A DNA stretch of 64,000 nucleotides from Tachypleus tridentatus. Taxonomy: Eukaryota > Arthropoda > Merostomata > Xiphosura > Limulidae. Every line of letters begins with the position of its first letter. Positions within the stretch are counted from its first letter, which is position 1. The DNA lies in NCBI RefSeq assembly GCF_004210375.1, contig NC_134830.1, positions 168,771,874 to 168,835,873 on the forward strand, written 5' to 3'. Positions 23,106-35,842 of the stretch are shown here, piece after piece. Under the pieces are notes generated by a model. The model worked only from the letters and a program-made list of their open reading frames with translations, made no database searches and had not been told where the DNA came from. A program made the translations under genes and the position numbers.

Positions 23106-25580
23106 TACAACAAAACTTAATATATAGTGTTAGACATTGTTTTTGTTAAGATTTACTTGTAGAGTGCTACTAAATTGATTTCTTCTAGCAAATACCGATA
23201 CCGTATTTTAAATCTTTCCATGTGGTTAAGACCTTGCATGGGGTACCAAGACAGTTATTTCAGACCCTGAATTTGGTCGGTATGTTAATTCAAACAAAAC
23301 ACTAATCACATATCCTTGATACAAGTCTATGGTAGAATGATAAGTGGTTCGTTCAATTGTCAACATGGATCAGTGAAGCATTACCATAATGTCCAAGTTT
23401 AATTTCTGTAAAGACATGGATGAAGTAGCCACATAAAAGTAAAATAATGCCAAAATATTATCTTGTCGTAATACCTGTACACAGTACAGTAATGACTCAG
23501 TAATTACAAGCTATAAAAACGTAATGTAGAAGTTCACATCCATGTTTATTGCCAGCTATCCAACGGACACATAACATTGCCCCTCTGAGGTCAAGGTCAC
23601 TGATCAAAAGCAAAATTATACAGTAAAAGTTGTCATTTTCACAACTTTATGCAATTTCAGTAGTTTCGCACCGTATTATAGTTTATCTGTATTATGCATG
23701 ATGTTATTTTGGATGTAATATCTCTTGTAACAACAGTTTATTGCAGTCACCAATAGAGATAAGTTTCCATGGAGATGATTTCATGTCTTACGTTATAACA
23801 TCAGTCATGTAGCGTAATGTGAATAAACACTAAGTTCGATATTGATGTTTGGTGTATAGGTTTCCACCATAGATGCAACAACCAATAGTTTGAGGATCGT
23901 GGATAAATCCAACATTTATCAGATGTACAGTTTATCATTTCTTTGTGCGTGAAACTGTTTTCTTATCAGACTAAAATTATGATTGTGGTATCTAAATTAA
24001 ACACATTGAACTGGAAAAAAAGATAGTTTAATTGCCCAATCAAACCTTTTATTTCTGAAGGAACGATTCATATTTTACTATAAAACACAGTGAGAAGATT
24101 AAAGTTAGGTAAAATCTGAAAATAAAATGGAAAACAGACCAAATCTGACTCTTCCCATAACCGATTACGGTTTATGTTTAATTTTCAAACCTCCACAATA
24201 TAAAACCTAATGGGGTATATCGTCTCGTTAAAAGATACACGAAATGTGTTACAGAAAAGACCAAGTAATGCGAAAAGGCCTTCCCAGAAATAGTAAGAAC
24301 CACAGAAGATGAAAACTATGAAGTACCTCTGGCACAAATGTCTTCCTAACATATTGAACAAAAACCACTTCCTTTAAGAAAAAACTTTCTTTTATTTTTT
24401 ATAATGTTGACAAAACGAAACTCACTGCATGCATCTGGTAAAGAAAATGCCGGAAAAAGGTTTGTAAAAAATGTGGAAAAACATTTGCCTGAGAAAGAGA
24501 GAAATAAATCATTATAATAGGTCCCACACATGATACAGACCCACAGTAACACTTGATGTTTTAGTCTATTAATGTCAGCAGAGCCTCTTGATGTGCCTGA
24601 AGACAAAAGAAAACAAGCTTCAGTAATATCTGACATTGATGTAAAACTTTATTTCGTTAGTTTCGTCCAGGAATAGCTCCGGTAGTGACAAACATTCAAG
24701 GTACATCATTACAAGCCACACATGCAAACATACAAGAAGCAAACGGCGTGACAAGAGTAAAGATCACTGACAAAAGATTGAAATGATTTACCATGAACAA
24801 AATTACTCACAATGAACTCCACTAAGTATATTGGATCAGTGGATCCGATCGAGCCAGTGTAAAAATTATCAAAGGCTCTACCTAAACTATAGACAACAAC
24901 ACTGACAATTATCTTTCAGTTCTTCCAAGGTCCAGTTTCTGTTCTCTTGTTTAACGACTGAAGACGCACATTTTAAATCCAACTTCCCAAATAAATTCAC
25001 ATGATAAACTTTCTTCCTCATTAAAATAAAATTTATCATAGGCTAAATCATTAAGGTGCTACAATTTCAAGAAATAATTAAGTCGCCCTGTGTTTATGAT
25101 AAAGTTGCGCATAATAACGTGAGACAACGAAACGGATTTAGTAAACAATTAATTTGATAGGAGAAATATTGCACGGTGACATTGTCGTCGAATTCAGCAA
25201 AGGATTGCTAATTAACTGAACGACAAGTTATTTATTGGTTCATTAGGTTGAATCTCATCAAATATTTCATCTTTCTCTAAACTAAATTAATATACACTTG
25301 AGAAACATTTCGAGTTTAGTTATTTATCACTAAAATACTGTTCGAGAAACGTTCAGTTTTGTTCCCTTTTATATCTAACAAGCCTCTGACAGCTCTCTAA
25401 AAAATCGATCGAGACCTTCGGTGAAAAGATAAAAAAAAAATGGATGATGCCACAGTAAAGACTTCGTATCTGAAGTAAGTCAACGATCATCTCTGAAGTC
25501 CCATTATGATTTCTCTTTAAATACTTTTGTCTTTAACAAACACGGGTGTCAGTTAAAAGTCATATCGAAAATACATGAAG
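23106..25580. other. 2.5 kb with no recognised feature
   Basis: AT-rich single-copy-looking sequence. The minus-strand open frame at 24346-24636 shows no recognisable family. Confidence 0.4.
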
Positions 25581-25595
25581 CGGTTATAACTGTTT

Positions 25596-25877
25596 TCTCT
25601 GTTTTTGAATTTCGCGCAAAGCTACATGAGGGCTATTTTGCGCTAACCGTCCCTAATTTAGCAGTGGAAGGGAAGGCAGTTGCTAGAGGGAAGGCAGTTA
25701 CTCATCACCACCCACCGCTAACTCTTGAGCTACTCTTTTACCAACGAATAGTGGGATTGACTTTCACATAATAACGACCTATCTGCTGAAAGGGCGAGCA
25801 TTTTTGGTGTGATGGAGATTCGAATCCGCCACCCTAATATTGCGAGTCGAGCGCCCTAACCACCTGGTCATGCCGGG
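25596..25877 (-). mobile_element. Thr-SINE copy with 15-bp target-site duplication
   Basis: CGGTTATAACTGTTT (25581-25595) and CGGTTATAATTGTTT (25878-25892) flank the element with one mismatch. A short internal duplication (GGGAAGGCAGTTGCTAGAGG followed by GGAAGGCAGTTACT) distinguishes this copy. Confidence 0.9.
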
Positions 25878-26856
25878 CGGTTATAATTGTTTCTTGTAAG
25901 TAAAAATTTTTTAAAGTATTTATATCAGTTTAATATCTGATATTTTTTATTTGGTAGTCGTAGTTTACCTTGAGTAAAATGCACAATTAAATTATTTTAA
26001 AGAAAATAATAAATTACGTCGTTTTCTATTCCGACAATCTCTTCTTTTAAATGCCATAGTTTTTCCCTTATTTTTTACAACGGATATATTTGAAACGTAT
26101 ACTTTGCAAACTGTATATAATTCACAGCTAAAATCGTTGGTATAAAAAACGTAGTAAGTTAACTTTACTATCCAAAGTAACCTCCATTGTTTTTAATGTA
26201 CATTGTTGCAATGACATGAACACTAAACACATAATATCGACGGTTCGCCTGTTTACGTTAATTACGTATACCAGAATAAATAAATAAATCGTATTTTCAT
26301 GTTGTAACCACTAGTTCTTTATATCTTAATCTGAATATATTCGATGTAATTCTTATATTTAAACTTTCTAACAAATACTTAGAGGTTGACTGAATATTTT
26401 TCAAAGGTGAATCAGCTATTTAATTTTGTTTTCAAGAAAGTTTCCCAGATATTGTTGACTTTTATGCTAAATTAACCGAATGTTTAGTCTATTCGGTGAA
26501 CGTAGAAGGCTTTTCTTATTTTTCCTTTTTCTATTATGCAACTTTTAACTTATATTATCATTATTCCATTTTATTACACGTTCTTCTCTTCTGACATGAC
26601 GGATGTTACGCTAGTAGGTCAGTATGACAGAGTCGTTGGTTTTTTTTCTAACTCAAATGGGTGTGAAATCCGATTTCACAATAGTTGATGTAGATGGCGT
26701 ATTTATCATCCATTGAGCCTTTAGATGATATAGGGTATGTTGACTGTGATCACGCTGTATTTAGACTCCTGAATACGGTTCTTACATTCATCTCTTCGAT
26801 GTCCTCTGTATGTCTTGTGTAATATGGTTGTGTGTTTCTATTGTTCTTCCTCTTCA

Positions 26857-26925
26857 GTTACCCCCCAATTGACAGAGAATGATGTCTGCGGATTGACAAC
26901 GCTAGAAACCTGTTTTCGATACTCA
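26857..26925 (+). mobile_element. degenerate SINE-B or SINE-C fragment
   Basis: TCTGCGGATTGACAACGCTAGA followed by a B-box-like TTTTCGATACTCATT. Only the promoter half is visible. The rest of 25893-28440 shows nothing recognisable. Confidence 0.4.
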
Positions 26926-28452
26926 TTGAAAACAGAATGCAAACAGCCCGTTGTGTAATTTTGTTCTACAAGCAAACAAATTTCTTTTTTTTTTTGTTAG
27001 TTATTTTCTTCCTTATCAAGTGTTCAAGGCATCTTTACTCAAGGAAGGTTGTTGTGATGTCTTCTTCTCTCTTCGTGGCATCTTTGAATCACAGCCACTA
27101 TCATCCCAAAGGCGATCCTTCTTTCCCTCAAGATGGCAACATAATGGCAAGTTAAACATAGTCAGTGACTAATAACTAATAATATAAGAAATTAGTAACA
27201 AATCAGTAACTACAAATCCAGGTGATTGTACAGGCTACCAATCATTGGTTGATAATAATTACAAAAACCTGACCATAAGTATTCTTAGCGTTTATATATT
27301 TCTGTCATGCATTAGTAATCTTCAGCTAACTACATGCAACATTAATCTATTCTAATATTACTTCTGCGCTGAACTTGTTTATGAACAGATCGTATTGACA
27401 AGTTTCTATGTTTCAAGAAACGTGAAATTATCATAAAAGTTATTTTAGGTATAATTAACAGACTGATATTTCTACTTGATATCAAATGCAGAACATGATT
27501 GGTGAACATAGATAAGATTTATATCTTTAGTTTTTGTTACTTGATCATGAAGAATATTATGCTCACAAAATATTATGCTTATGATTTATGTTCTGAGCGC
27601 TTCATGTTTTATCATCGTCTTTATAAGAATGATTTGCACATGCTAATACAGTGGTGGCACATGCGAAACGTTTATTACTTTTGTTTTTTGTTCTTGGTAA
27701 ATTTCCTATCATTCAATATTGCAATGTCGCTAGAGGTGTTTGGACAATTACGTAACAGAGTTAATTTCTGTGAAAAAAATAGTTGTATAACGAGATTTTT
27801 AAACGAAACATTTTGAATGTTGGAGATGTCATTATTTTCCATGGGAGCTGGAAACCCCACCCATCAGACTTAGTGTTTAAGAAAAGAGCAAGAACCACAA
27901 CCATACTGCAAGCGACTCTGAGGCAATAAATTCATCCATAAAGATATTGGTAGCGAAAGGGACTCCTCCAACCCACAGAGCCATTATAATACATCTGGAT
28001 GAAGCTTCTAGTACTGGAACACGATTCTGAACAGAATTTGGAACTGATAAAGGTTTTAAGTTTAAAATTCCCAAATTCCAAAACACGCATTAAAACAACA
28101 AGTTACTAAAGCACTGAAATCACAGAATACCGTTTCACCAATTCCATTCTCAAATCACTCGAATTACCAATAAACTTTTATCTTTAATCTATAAGATATA
28201 ATATTGGAAGCTGATTTCACGTGCCTCTGAAAGGTTCAGGATGAATGATCTAAGAATGACTTTGCTTTCCTTCGCTAAATCTTTCTACTCAAAAAATTAT
28301 GGTCTTTGGCCATCATGGCAATTAGAGTTAGAAAGACCAATTCGCCGCTTACAACACTATCTTTCGACAAGATTACGGATGAAACTCGTGATATAAGTCT
28401 ATCTTCTGTCATTAGGTGAAGATAGAATTTATTTATTGTGCTAGTTTGCTCG

Positions 28453-28575
28453 TTTAAGATCGTTTTTTTTTCTAGCACAAAACTACACACAGGACTATCC
28501 ATTTTCTGTTCTTCTTGGTAGCAAAACTCGACTTTGACATTTTAAGCCCACAAACTTTCTGCTGAGCCATTGATG
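28453..28575 (-). mobile_element. degenerate SINE-C copy
   Basis: CTAGCACAAAACTACACACAGGACTATCC matches the SINE-C 3' body in reverse; the promoter half is poorly preserved. Confidence 0.35.
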
Positions 28576-28641
28576 GCATAATAAAACGAAACATTAAGGA
28601 GTAATTTAAATATTTACAATCTTATAATGAATGAACTGTAT

Positions 28642-28919
28642 GGCCCGGCATGGCCAGCTGGTTAAGGCACTCGACTCTTAATCTGAAGGTCTTGGGCTCA
28701 AATCACCGTCACACCAAACATACTCGCCCTTTCAGCCGTGGGGGGGCGTTATAATGTGACGTTTAATCCCACTATTCGCTGGTAAAAGAGTAGCCCAAAA
28801 GTTGGCGATGAGTGGTGATGACTAGCTGTCTTCCCTCTAGTCTTACACTGCTAAATTAGGGAGGGCTAGCACAGATAGCCCTCGAGTAGCTTTGCACGAA
28901 ATTCAAAACAAACAAACAA
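28642..28919 (+). mobile_element. Thr-SINE copy, full length
   Basis: Complete head GGCCCGGCATGGCCAGCTGG through the AAACAAACAAAC tail. The B-box is altered (GGCTCAAATCACC). Confidence 0.85.
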
Positions 28920-30362
28920 TTGTATCTAAATTACCTTTAATTTTCATTTAAGAAGAACAGAACTTTTGAACTATGTTTTCTATTCATAATAAGAGGTTAA
29001 GTAAAGAAATTAATTTCAGTTCAATTTGAAGTATATATCTGAGTATTAGTAATTTTAATTCACAAAAGTCAAAACAGTTGTAATCAGCAAATGTTTCGAG
29101 CCTAAAATAAAACGTAAAATCGATTTTGTTATTCCATGCATCAAACTGGACGATTCATAAAACGAATAATTTCGCAAATCCAGAAAAATCAAATTAATCT
29201 AGAAATGACATATTAGAGCAGCTTAAGATTTTTAATATTTGGTGATAAAGTCGAGTTTTCTTTAAGGTTTTCAAGTTGTTCGCTAATAATTTCTCACAAA
29301 AGCTGTAACTTAACGACCGTATTTCTTCTTTATAACATAATTCATCCATCACTACACTAAGTATGTCATTTTATTTGTCTATTCGAACTGAGTTCTTGTA
29401 AGTTTTCTTTGAACGAGACATCGTTGAAGAGTTAATCGTAAATTGAGCGCCAATTCCACACCAAATTTATTCTTCACACAGATCCTAAGTGACAAATCCA
29501 GAAAAATTACCATCAAAGGATAACGTAGTGTAATTAATTAAATATCTTACCAGAAATTTAAATGTATTTAAACGTTCAGTACTATATCTATTCATTTTGT
29601 CCTATTATCATAAAAGGCTGAATTGTGAAAACACAGAAGCAAATAAGACACTGGAAAGTGTGGACTTAAATCTTTTGCGTATGCAAATAAGCCCTTCAGA
29701 AATTCTTACAAAAGACTCCGTAACTCGACCATTGTCTATGGCTAGTTTCTTTCTCGTCAAAACCCGTTTTCACATTGTTTTTTTTTTGTCTAAAATTTGA
29801 AATTTTCTAAACTTCATCATCTTAAAATTTCTGCACTTTACACCTCAGAATGTTCTGTTTAATATATATACGTGGTACTAATGATGTCTATTAACATTCT
29901 TTCTAAGCTTTTCTTGATTGTATTATACTTTACCTATGTAGTTTTATTTAATTTTTTATAGGTGATTATAATATAACACTAGTTTTGTTTCAACTGAGTT
30001 TATATGCTGAATGATTTAAATACAAAGCTTCTTTTCAGAAACTGCTAACGAATTAAGCTACAAGATATATATTCAGAAAATGCTAATAACTTCATTCATA
30101 AAATTCATTTTCAGAAACATCTAATCGATTCAGCAACAATTTTTTAGAGAAGGCTAATCGATTCACTTACGATATCCCTGGTAATTTTAAAAAAGTGTCA
30201 TGTTCAATCGTTCCGTTTCTCTGTAGGTTCTACAACAACATGCTTTTTTTTATTTATTCAAGACGATATCATTATGAATAACCTCTCAAACCTCAAGCAC
30301 GTTAAACACTAACGAATCGAATAAGCGTATGTGTAATAATGTAATACAACGTTATAAATATA
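28920..30362. other. 1.4 kb with no recognised feature
   Basis: AT-rich, with no exon or repeat recognised. Confidence 0.4.
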
Positions 30363-30601
30363 CAGGGTTGCCCATAAGTCCCTACCCATCCATATGTTGT
30401 GTCAAACAACGTAATAATACTAATGATGAGTTGAAGGCAGCTATTACCGAGGCATTTGGAACAATAACCTCTGCTATGTTGAAGAAAATGTCTCACAGAA
30501 CATAGCGTCGCATAATAATATGCAGCGAGAATGAGGGACAGCACATATATACACTGGATACATAAGATATATGGATGGGTAGGGACTTACGGGTTACCCT
30601 C
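30363..30601 (+). mobile_element. 239-bp mariner-derived element with ~33-bp terminal inverted repeats
   Basis: The left end CAGGGTTGCCCATAAGTCCC and following CTACCCATCCATAT is matched in inverse at the right end (GAGGGTAACCCGTAAGTCCC and the same inner bases). TA dinucleotides flank both ends, the target duplicate of Tc1/mariner elements. Inside, plus-strand 30428-30555 still encodes a transposase C-terminus (ELKAAITEAFGTIT, MLKKMSHRT, stop, RRI, then NEGQH). It is an internally deleted, non-autonomous copy. Confidence 0.8.
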
Positions 30602-31958
30602 TACATTATAAAAGACATGTGTCCTGAGAAAAACCTTATATCACTGTATTATCAAATGAGAAGTAGGCGTAACATTCACTAAACATAATTTACTTTTATT
30701 ATTACAATGTTATGCTAACATATCTCTAAGTTAAATATAAAGTGAATAGTGATAAGAATATAAAGACTATTAATCTGCTGCTGCTTAGCTTTACATTATG
30801 TTTAATAACGTTGTTGTTATTGTTGTTGTGTCGTTTTCTGGTAAGTGAAAACTGTATGCAGCGAGCAGACGACATTCAATCACCAGTTCTAAGCCTTATT
30901 AGGTTCGATAATAAAATAAAGTTTGTGCAAAAGTAACATAATTAATAATAAAATTAGGATAATCCTAGTATGATTATTCGAACACTTAGGATGTTGCAGT
31001 ATAATTTTAGCTGTAAAAGTAATTGATAATTAAAACTATCCTACAACATTCGAACGAATGTTTTATCTAAATAGAAATATTACGACAAAGAAATTGGATA
31101 AAATGTTCTTTCAGTGTTGTAATGTTGCTCCCTTATGGCTCAATAGTAAGCTTATAATGTTAAAATTCGTGGCTCCATCTGTGTTATAGACACAGTTTTG
31201 GACTGCAAAAAACAAACATTATATTTTTTATTATCAAATTGCAATAATTAACGTGACTTACCAAAAGGTTATTTTTCGTTTTAATCGAAATCTACAATAC
31301 TTTTTAGCCTCTAATTTGTAAGTATTTGAGGTTCAAGGAGTTTTTTAGAAAGCAAAACTATGTCTCTGGTCGCTTCTTCGTTTCGTATATAATCCACTAA
31401 TGTTGCTTCATCGCCTATGACGTCACTGTGAATAAAGTGAATTTTGTGCATGACTTGAAAAAAACGAAAATCTAAATATAATCACATTTCTTCCATATAA
31501 AGCTTATACCAAAATTCGTAATTTTATACAATTTATCCTGCTTGTCATTATGTAGGAAAAAACAACAAATATTCACAATATTAGGTTACTTTTATGATGG
31601 CATATCTGCGTGTTATTGTAATAATTGTGTGTCAATGCTCTCCTGAACTGAAATTTCTTTTTTCTTTTTTTTTGTTTAGCTAGGAGAAGAAAAATAGTAG
31701 AGGGCACGGATTCTTCAAAATAAAACTAAGCAACTAAATATTAATATAATCAAGATACTGCTATTTTCACCATTCTTCCTACTCTTTTTTGAGAAAAAAA
31801 CTTGTAATTTTACACAATTAAAAAAAGAAAAGTAGTAAATCTTATTGTATTCGATTTAGTTAACATTGTAATGTATTTAAAAAAATTATCTTTATCATGT
31901 GAGGGCTTATAATTATACATCCTGTTATTTTACAAGTTATTATCTTCCCAGCTATTTA
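30602..31958. other. no gene; possible SINE-B relic at 31126-31208
   Basis: A faint SINE-B-like segment (GTTAAAATTCGTGGCTCCATCTGTG) lies near 31160. Nothing else was recognised. Confidence 0.3.
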
Positions 31959-31959
31959 G

Positions 31960-32190
31960 TTTGTTTTGTTTTTTAATTTCGCACAAAGCTACACGAGGGC
32001 TATCTGCGCTACCCGTCCCTAATTTAGCAGTGTAAGACTAGATAGAAGGCAACTAAGTCGTCACCACCCACCGCCAACTCTTGGGCTACTCTTTTACCAA
32101 CGAATAGTGGGATTGACCGTCACATTATAACGCCCTCATAGCTAAAAGGGCGAGCATGTTTGGTGCGACGAGGATTCGAACCCGCGACCC
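31960..32190 (-). mobile_element. Thr-SINE copy, 5'-truncated
   Basis: Well-preserved body; it ends in the middle of the tRNA head just past the B-box (CCCGCGACCC on the plus strand). The 30-bp minisatellite starts close by. Confidence 0.85.
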
Positions 32191-32215
32191 ATCTATTTCA
32201 ACAAGTTGAAAGTTG

Positions 32216-33080
32216 TTCAACTTCACAAAATAGCAATTTGTGGAGTCGTGTATGTTTAGAACAGAATTTGTGGAATTGTGTATCCTCTGAACAGAATTTA
32301 TGGAGTCGTGTATGTTTATAACAGACTATGTAGAGTCGTGTATGCTTAGCACAAATTTGTATAGTCGTGTATGCTTAGCACAGAAGTTGCGGAGTCGTGT
32401 ATGTTTATAACAGAATTTGTGGAATTGTGTATCCTCTGAACAGAATTTATGGAGTCGTGTATGCTTATAACAGAATATGTAGAGTCGTGTATGCTTAGCA
32501 CAAATTTGTAAGTCGTGTATTCTCAGAACAGAATTTGTGGAGTCGTGTATGTTTAAAACAGAATTTGTGGAGTCGTGTATGTTTAGAACAGAATTTGTGA
32601 AGTCATGTATGGAGAGAACAGAATTTGTGGAGTCGTGTATGTTTAGAACAGAATTTGTGAAGTCGTGTATGGAGAGAACAGAATTTGTGGAGTCGTGTGT
32701 GCTTAGAACAGAATTTGTGAGTCGTGTATTCTCAGAACAGAATTTGTGGAGCCATGTATCATCAGAACAGAATTTGTGGAGTCGTGTGTATGTTTATACA
32801 GAATTTGTGGAGTCGTGTATTCTCAGAACAGAATTTGTGGAGCCATGTATCATCAGAACAGAATTTGTGTAGTCGTGTGTGTGTTTAGAACAGAATTTGT
32901 AGAGTCGTGTATGGAGAAAACAGAATTTGTGGAGTCGTGTGTGCTTAAAACAGAATTTGTGAGTCGTGTATTCTCAGAACAGAATTTGTGGAGCCATGTA
33001 TCATCAGAACATAATTTGTGGAGTCGTGTGTATGTTTAGAACAGAATTTGTGGGGTCGAGTATTTTTAGAACAGAATTTC
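32216..33080. repeat. 30-bp minisatellite with higher-order structure
   Basis: About 28 units of GTTTAGAACAGAATTTGTGG plus AGTCGTGTAT with many variants (GGAGAG, CTTAGC, TTCTCA, ATCATC starts). Blocks recur: 32692-32798 and 32933-33039 are nearly identical, 241 bases apart, and an older block near 32272 recurs about 150 bases later. Single-base losses shift the frame, so open stretches such as 32537-32872 (repeating ESCMFRTEFV) are incidental. Confidence 0.85.
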
Positions 33081-33876
33081 CATTTTCATTTTACGCTCAG
33101 CTGGTTAATTGTAATTTCAAAGAGGTTAAATTATTCTCTAATCAAAATATTAAGATGAGCAGCTACTACCGTTAATAATTCCAGTAACTTATCTTGAAAA
33201 GATTCATGTCAACTCTAGCACAGACATATATTTTTTCGTCATCCTTCTATTTTAAATATGCTACTTGGAGATAAGAGTACACGCCTAATTATTGTTCTCA
33301 TATTAGATTCTAATTTCATACATACAAACTTGCCTTATCTAGCTATGTACGTTCTATCTTCTGCGGTAATATGCCCAATAACCTTTTGAAAACTCCCAAA
33401 GTTATTATTTTTAATTTCAAGCTTGTATGTTTTGTCTTTTAAAAATGTCTCTGTTAATTACGTCCTGATGCAAAAAAAAAACATACTTTTATAACTAAAA
33501 GGAGTTGATCCAACATATATATATTTTTAAAAATACTTAAAGCATTGGTTTCATGTTTTAAGTTTTCTTAAGTTTTAAGATGTTGTTTTCGCTCTAATTG
33601 TTTATCTACAGTACAATTAATTGCCCCTACTTTATTAACGCACTCACTAACTAAACGGAAAATATCTATTTCTGAAACAGCTTCGTGCACACTCTGATAG
33701 CACCATATATATTTTTAACTAACCTGAAAACAACTATTTCTCAGATAATCACATACATAGACTGACACCATTAAACATTTCATCAATGATAACTCTAATT
33801 AAAATGAAATATGCTAGGATATTCTACAATGTTACGTTCGTTCCTAATAAGCTTCGTGTTCGATGTTCTTTTGCAG
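33081..33876. other. region just upstream of the RYamide receptor start exon
   Basis: Non-coding and AT-rich. It ends in a polypyrimidine-AG acceptor (GTTCTTTTGCAG, ending 33876), so at least its right part is probably intron. Confidence 0.5.
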
Positions 33877-34008
33877 GCAGATTTAGTATGACTGTTACCA
33901 ATGTGAAACTACAATAGCTGAAAACTCCAGTTTTAGCAGTACCATTACCAATGTGAAGCTAAAATGGCTGAAAATTGACAAAACAATCAATTTTCAATAA
34001 ACGGTAGA
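33877..34008 (+). promoter_or_regulatory. 5' UTR of the RYamide receptor with two upstream reading frames
   Basis: Begins after the acceptor at 33876. An imperfect direct duplication (GTATGACTGTTACCAATGTG and AGTACCATTACCAATGTG, each followed by AARCTAMAATRGCTGAAAA) makes up most of it. Upstream frames: 33888-33917 (nine codons) and 33964-33978 (four codons). The second is in the receptor's frame, and its TGA closes that frame 31 bases before the main start, which fixes the start at 34009. Confidence 0.55.
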
Positions 34009-34800
34009 ATGTCGAAGACACCCACAAGCTCTTCCACTGGCCCCTGGGAGACGGTCATGTTCACCGAAATGTACATGTCCATAGAACTGTCTAAGGAGAA
34101 TACCTCCGCTGACTCTGACCTCCAGCAGGAACAAAACTTAGTCCCAGTTGGAATCCAGGTGTTGATGTCCATCATGTATATAACGATATCCCTTGCTGCT
34201 GTTGGAGGTAATGGGATCGTGTGTTACATTGTGATGTCTGATCCTCGAATGAGAACTGTGACCAACTTTTTCATCGTTAACCTTGCGGTTGGAGATGTTT
34301 TGATGGCTGTTCTGTGCATTCCCTTCACCTTCGTGGTTAATCTCATCTTGGGACGTTGGCCATTTGGTGGGGTCTTTTGTGTGATTTTCACTTACGCTCA
34401 GGCTGTTTCTGTATTCGCTAGTGCCTACACACTAATAGCGATCAGTGTGGACAGGTACATCGCCATCATCAAGCCACTAAGGCCACGAATGACCAGGCTA
34501 CAGGCTAAGCTACTTATATTTGCCGTTTGGTTGGTGGCGCTGCTGACACCACTCCCCACTGCTATCGTTTCGAAACTAGTTCCACAGAACAACACCGACC
34601 ATTACCTCTGCACCGAAGTTTGGAGCACCCCAATTCAAAGATATTACTACAGCATGGCTCTCATGACATTACAATACTTTCTACCATTGATTGTACTCAT
34701 CTTTACTTATACCAGGATAGCTATTGTTGTGTGGGGAAAACAAACACCGGGGGAAGCCGAAGACAACCGAGATCACCGATTGGCTGCATCAAAACGAAAG
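34009..34800 (+). CDS. RYa-R: RYamide receptor, exon 1 (residues 1-264)
   Basis: Encodes the N-terminus and membrane segments 1-5 of a class A neuropeptide GPCR that should couple extracellular RYamide peptides to G proteins at the plasma membrane. Visible: one N-glycosylation site (N31), TM1 with GN (67-68), TM2 NLAVGD (91-96), TM3 with C124 and DRY (148-150), TM4 with W174, C201 in loop 2 to pair with C124, TM5 with P226, and PGEAEDNRD (247-255) followed by SKRK. That last stretch and the exon boundary after SKRK match the arthropod RYamide receptor family (Drosophila CG5811) from my knowledge. The exon ends at a consensus donor (AAAG|GTAAGT), phase 0. The start is fixed by an in-frame TGA at 33976. 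NPF or leucokinin receptors are less likely alternatives. Confidence 0.93.
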
Positions 34801-35164
34801 GTAAGTATTTCAGTAAATGTAAGCACCAATCACTTTGATTATTCCATTCTTTAATTTCGGTATCAATTCGGTGAGCTGGAGATTTTTCAATAATTTACTA
34901 GTTTCAATGAATTGCATTATGAAATTGTGTGTGGGAATACTTGTAAACTTATAAAATGTAACACAAGTGCAGTTTAAAAGTGAGTTCATAGAAATAATAA
35001 CAGATAATTGATTTATACTTTAATATTAATCTTAAGGTATTATGAGTGGTTAATTTAAAATTAAACCCGGTGACAGAAATAATATATTTTATTTGTTGAA
35101 TACAAGAAACTTCTCAAACGTACAATTTTATTAGGGTTCATATATTTTGTCCATTTTTGTGTGT

Positions 35165-35420
35165 TTTTTAAAACTTCCCACAAAGCTAAACGAGGGTTAT
35201 CTGCGCTATCCGTTTCTAATTTAGCAGTGTAAGACTAGAGGGACGGCAGCTAGTCATCACCACCCACCTCCAACTCTTGGATTACTCTTTTACCACCGAA
35301 TAGTGGGATTAACTGCAACTTTATAAAGCCCCCACGGTTGAAAGGGGAAGCGAAAGGAATTCGAACCTGCGATCGTCAGGTTCCGAGTCGAGCGCCTTAA
35401 CCACCTGACCATGCTGAGCC
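35165..35420 (-). mobile_element. Thr-SINE copy in the receptor intron
   Basis: Near full length (AAACTTCCCACAAAGC to CCTGACCATGCTGAGCC), quite diverged, with part of the B-box-proximal region deleted (GGGGAAGCGAAAGGAATTCG). Confidence 0.8.
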
Positions 35421-35720
35421 ATACATTCTGTCTAACGGCGTTAAATTTCAGGGCAGATGCTGAATAATTGTGTAAGGAAAGTTACAGTTTGTTGTATTCT
35501 TATGAACAAGGTTTCTCTCTTTTTGTGTGTTGTTATGAAATATTAGCTTTCATTTTAGAATTACGTATATTTTAAGCGGATATACACATTACCTCGTCTC
35601 ACAAATGAAGTTAACTTTAATTAGTCCAAAAACAAACAATTACATCTAAGTATAAAGAAAACAGATATATTCGTGAAAAGTTAAATCAAATAATTAAATA
35701 GAACGCTAAAGTTATGCCTG

Positions 35721-35842
35721 GTTTGTTTGTTTGTTTTCTTTTAGCAAAGCCACAAAGGCTATCTGCTCAGCCCACCGAGGGTAATCGAACCCCTGATTTT
35801 AGCGTTGTAAATCGGGAGACATACCGCTGTACTAGCGGGGGG
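35721..35842 (-). mobile_element. SINE-B copy in the receptor intron
   Basis: From TTAGCAAAGCCACAAAGG to CCGCTGTACTAGCGGGGG. This copy has a GTTTGTTTGTTTG tail like that of the Thr-SINE rather than an AC run, hinting at shared priming or a chimeric tail. Confidence 0.75.

Noticed and set aside
32537-33175. Open frames of about 70-110 codons repeating ESCMFRTEFV-like decapeptides
   Set aside because: Minisatellite frames broken by unit-length changes, with no gene context.
34527-34838. Second-frame 103-codon open frame within receptor exon 1
   Set aside because: Entirely inside the receptor coding sequence in another frame; it has no independent support.
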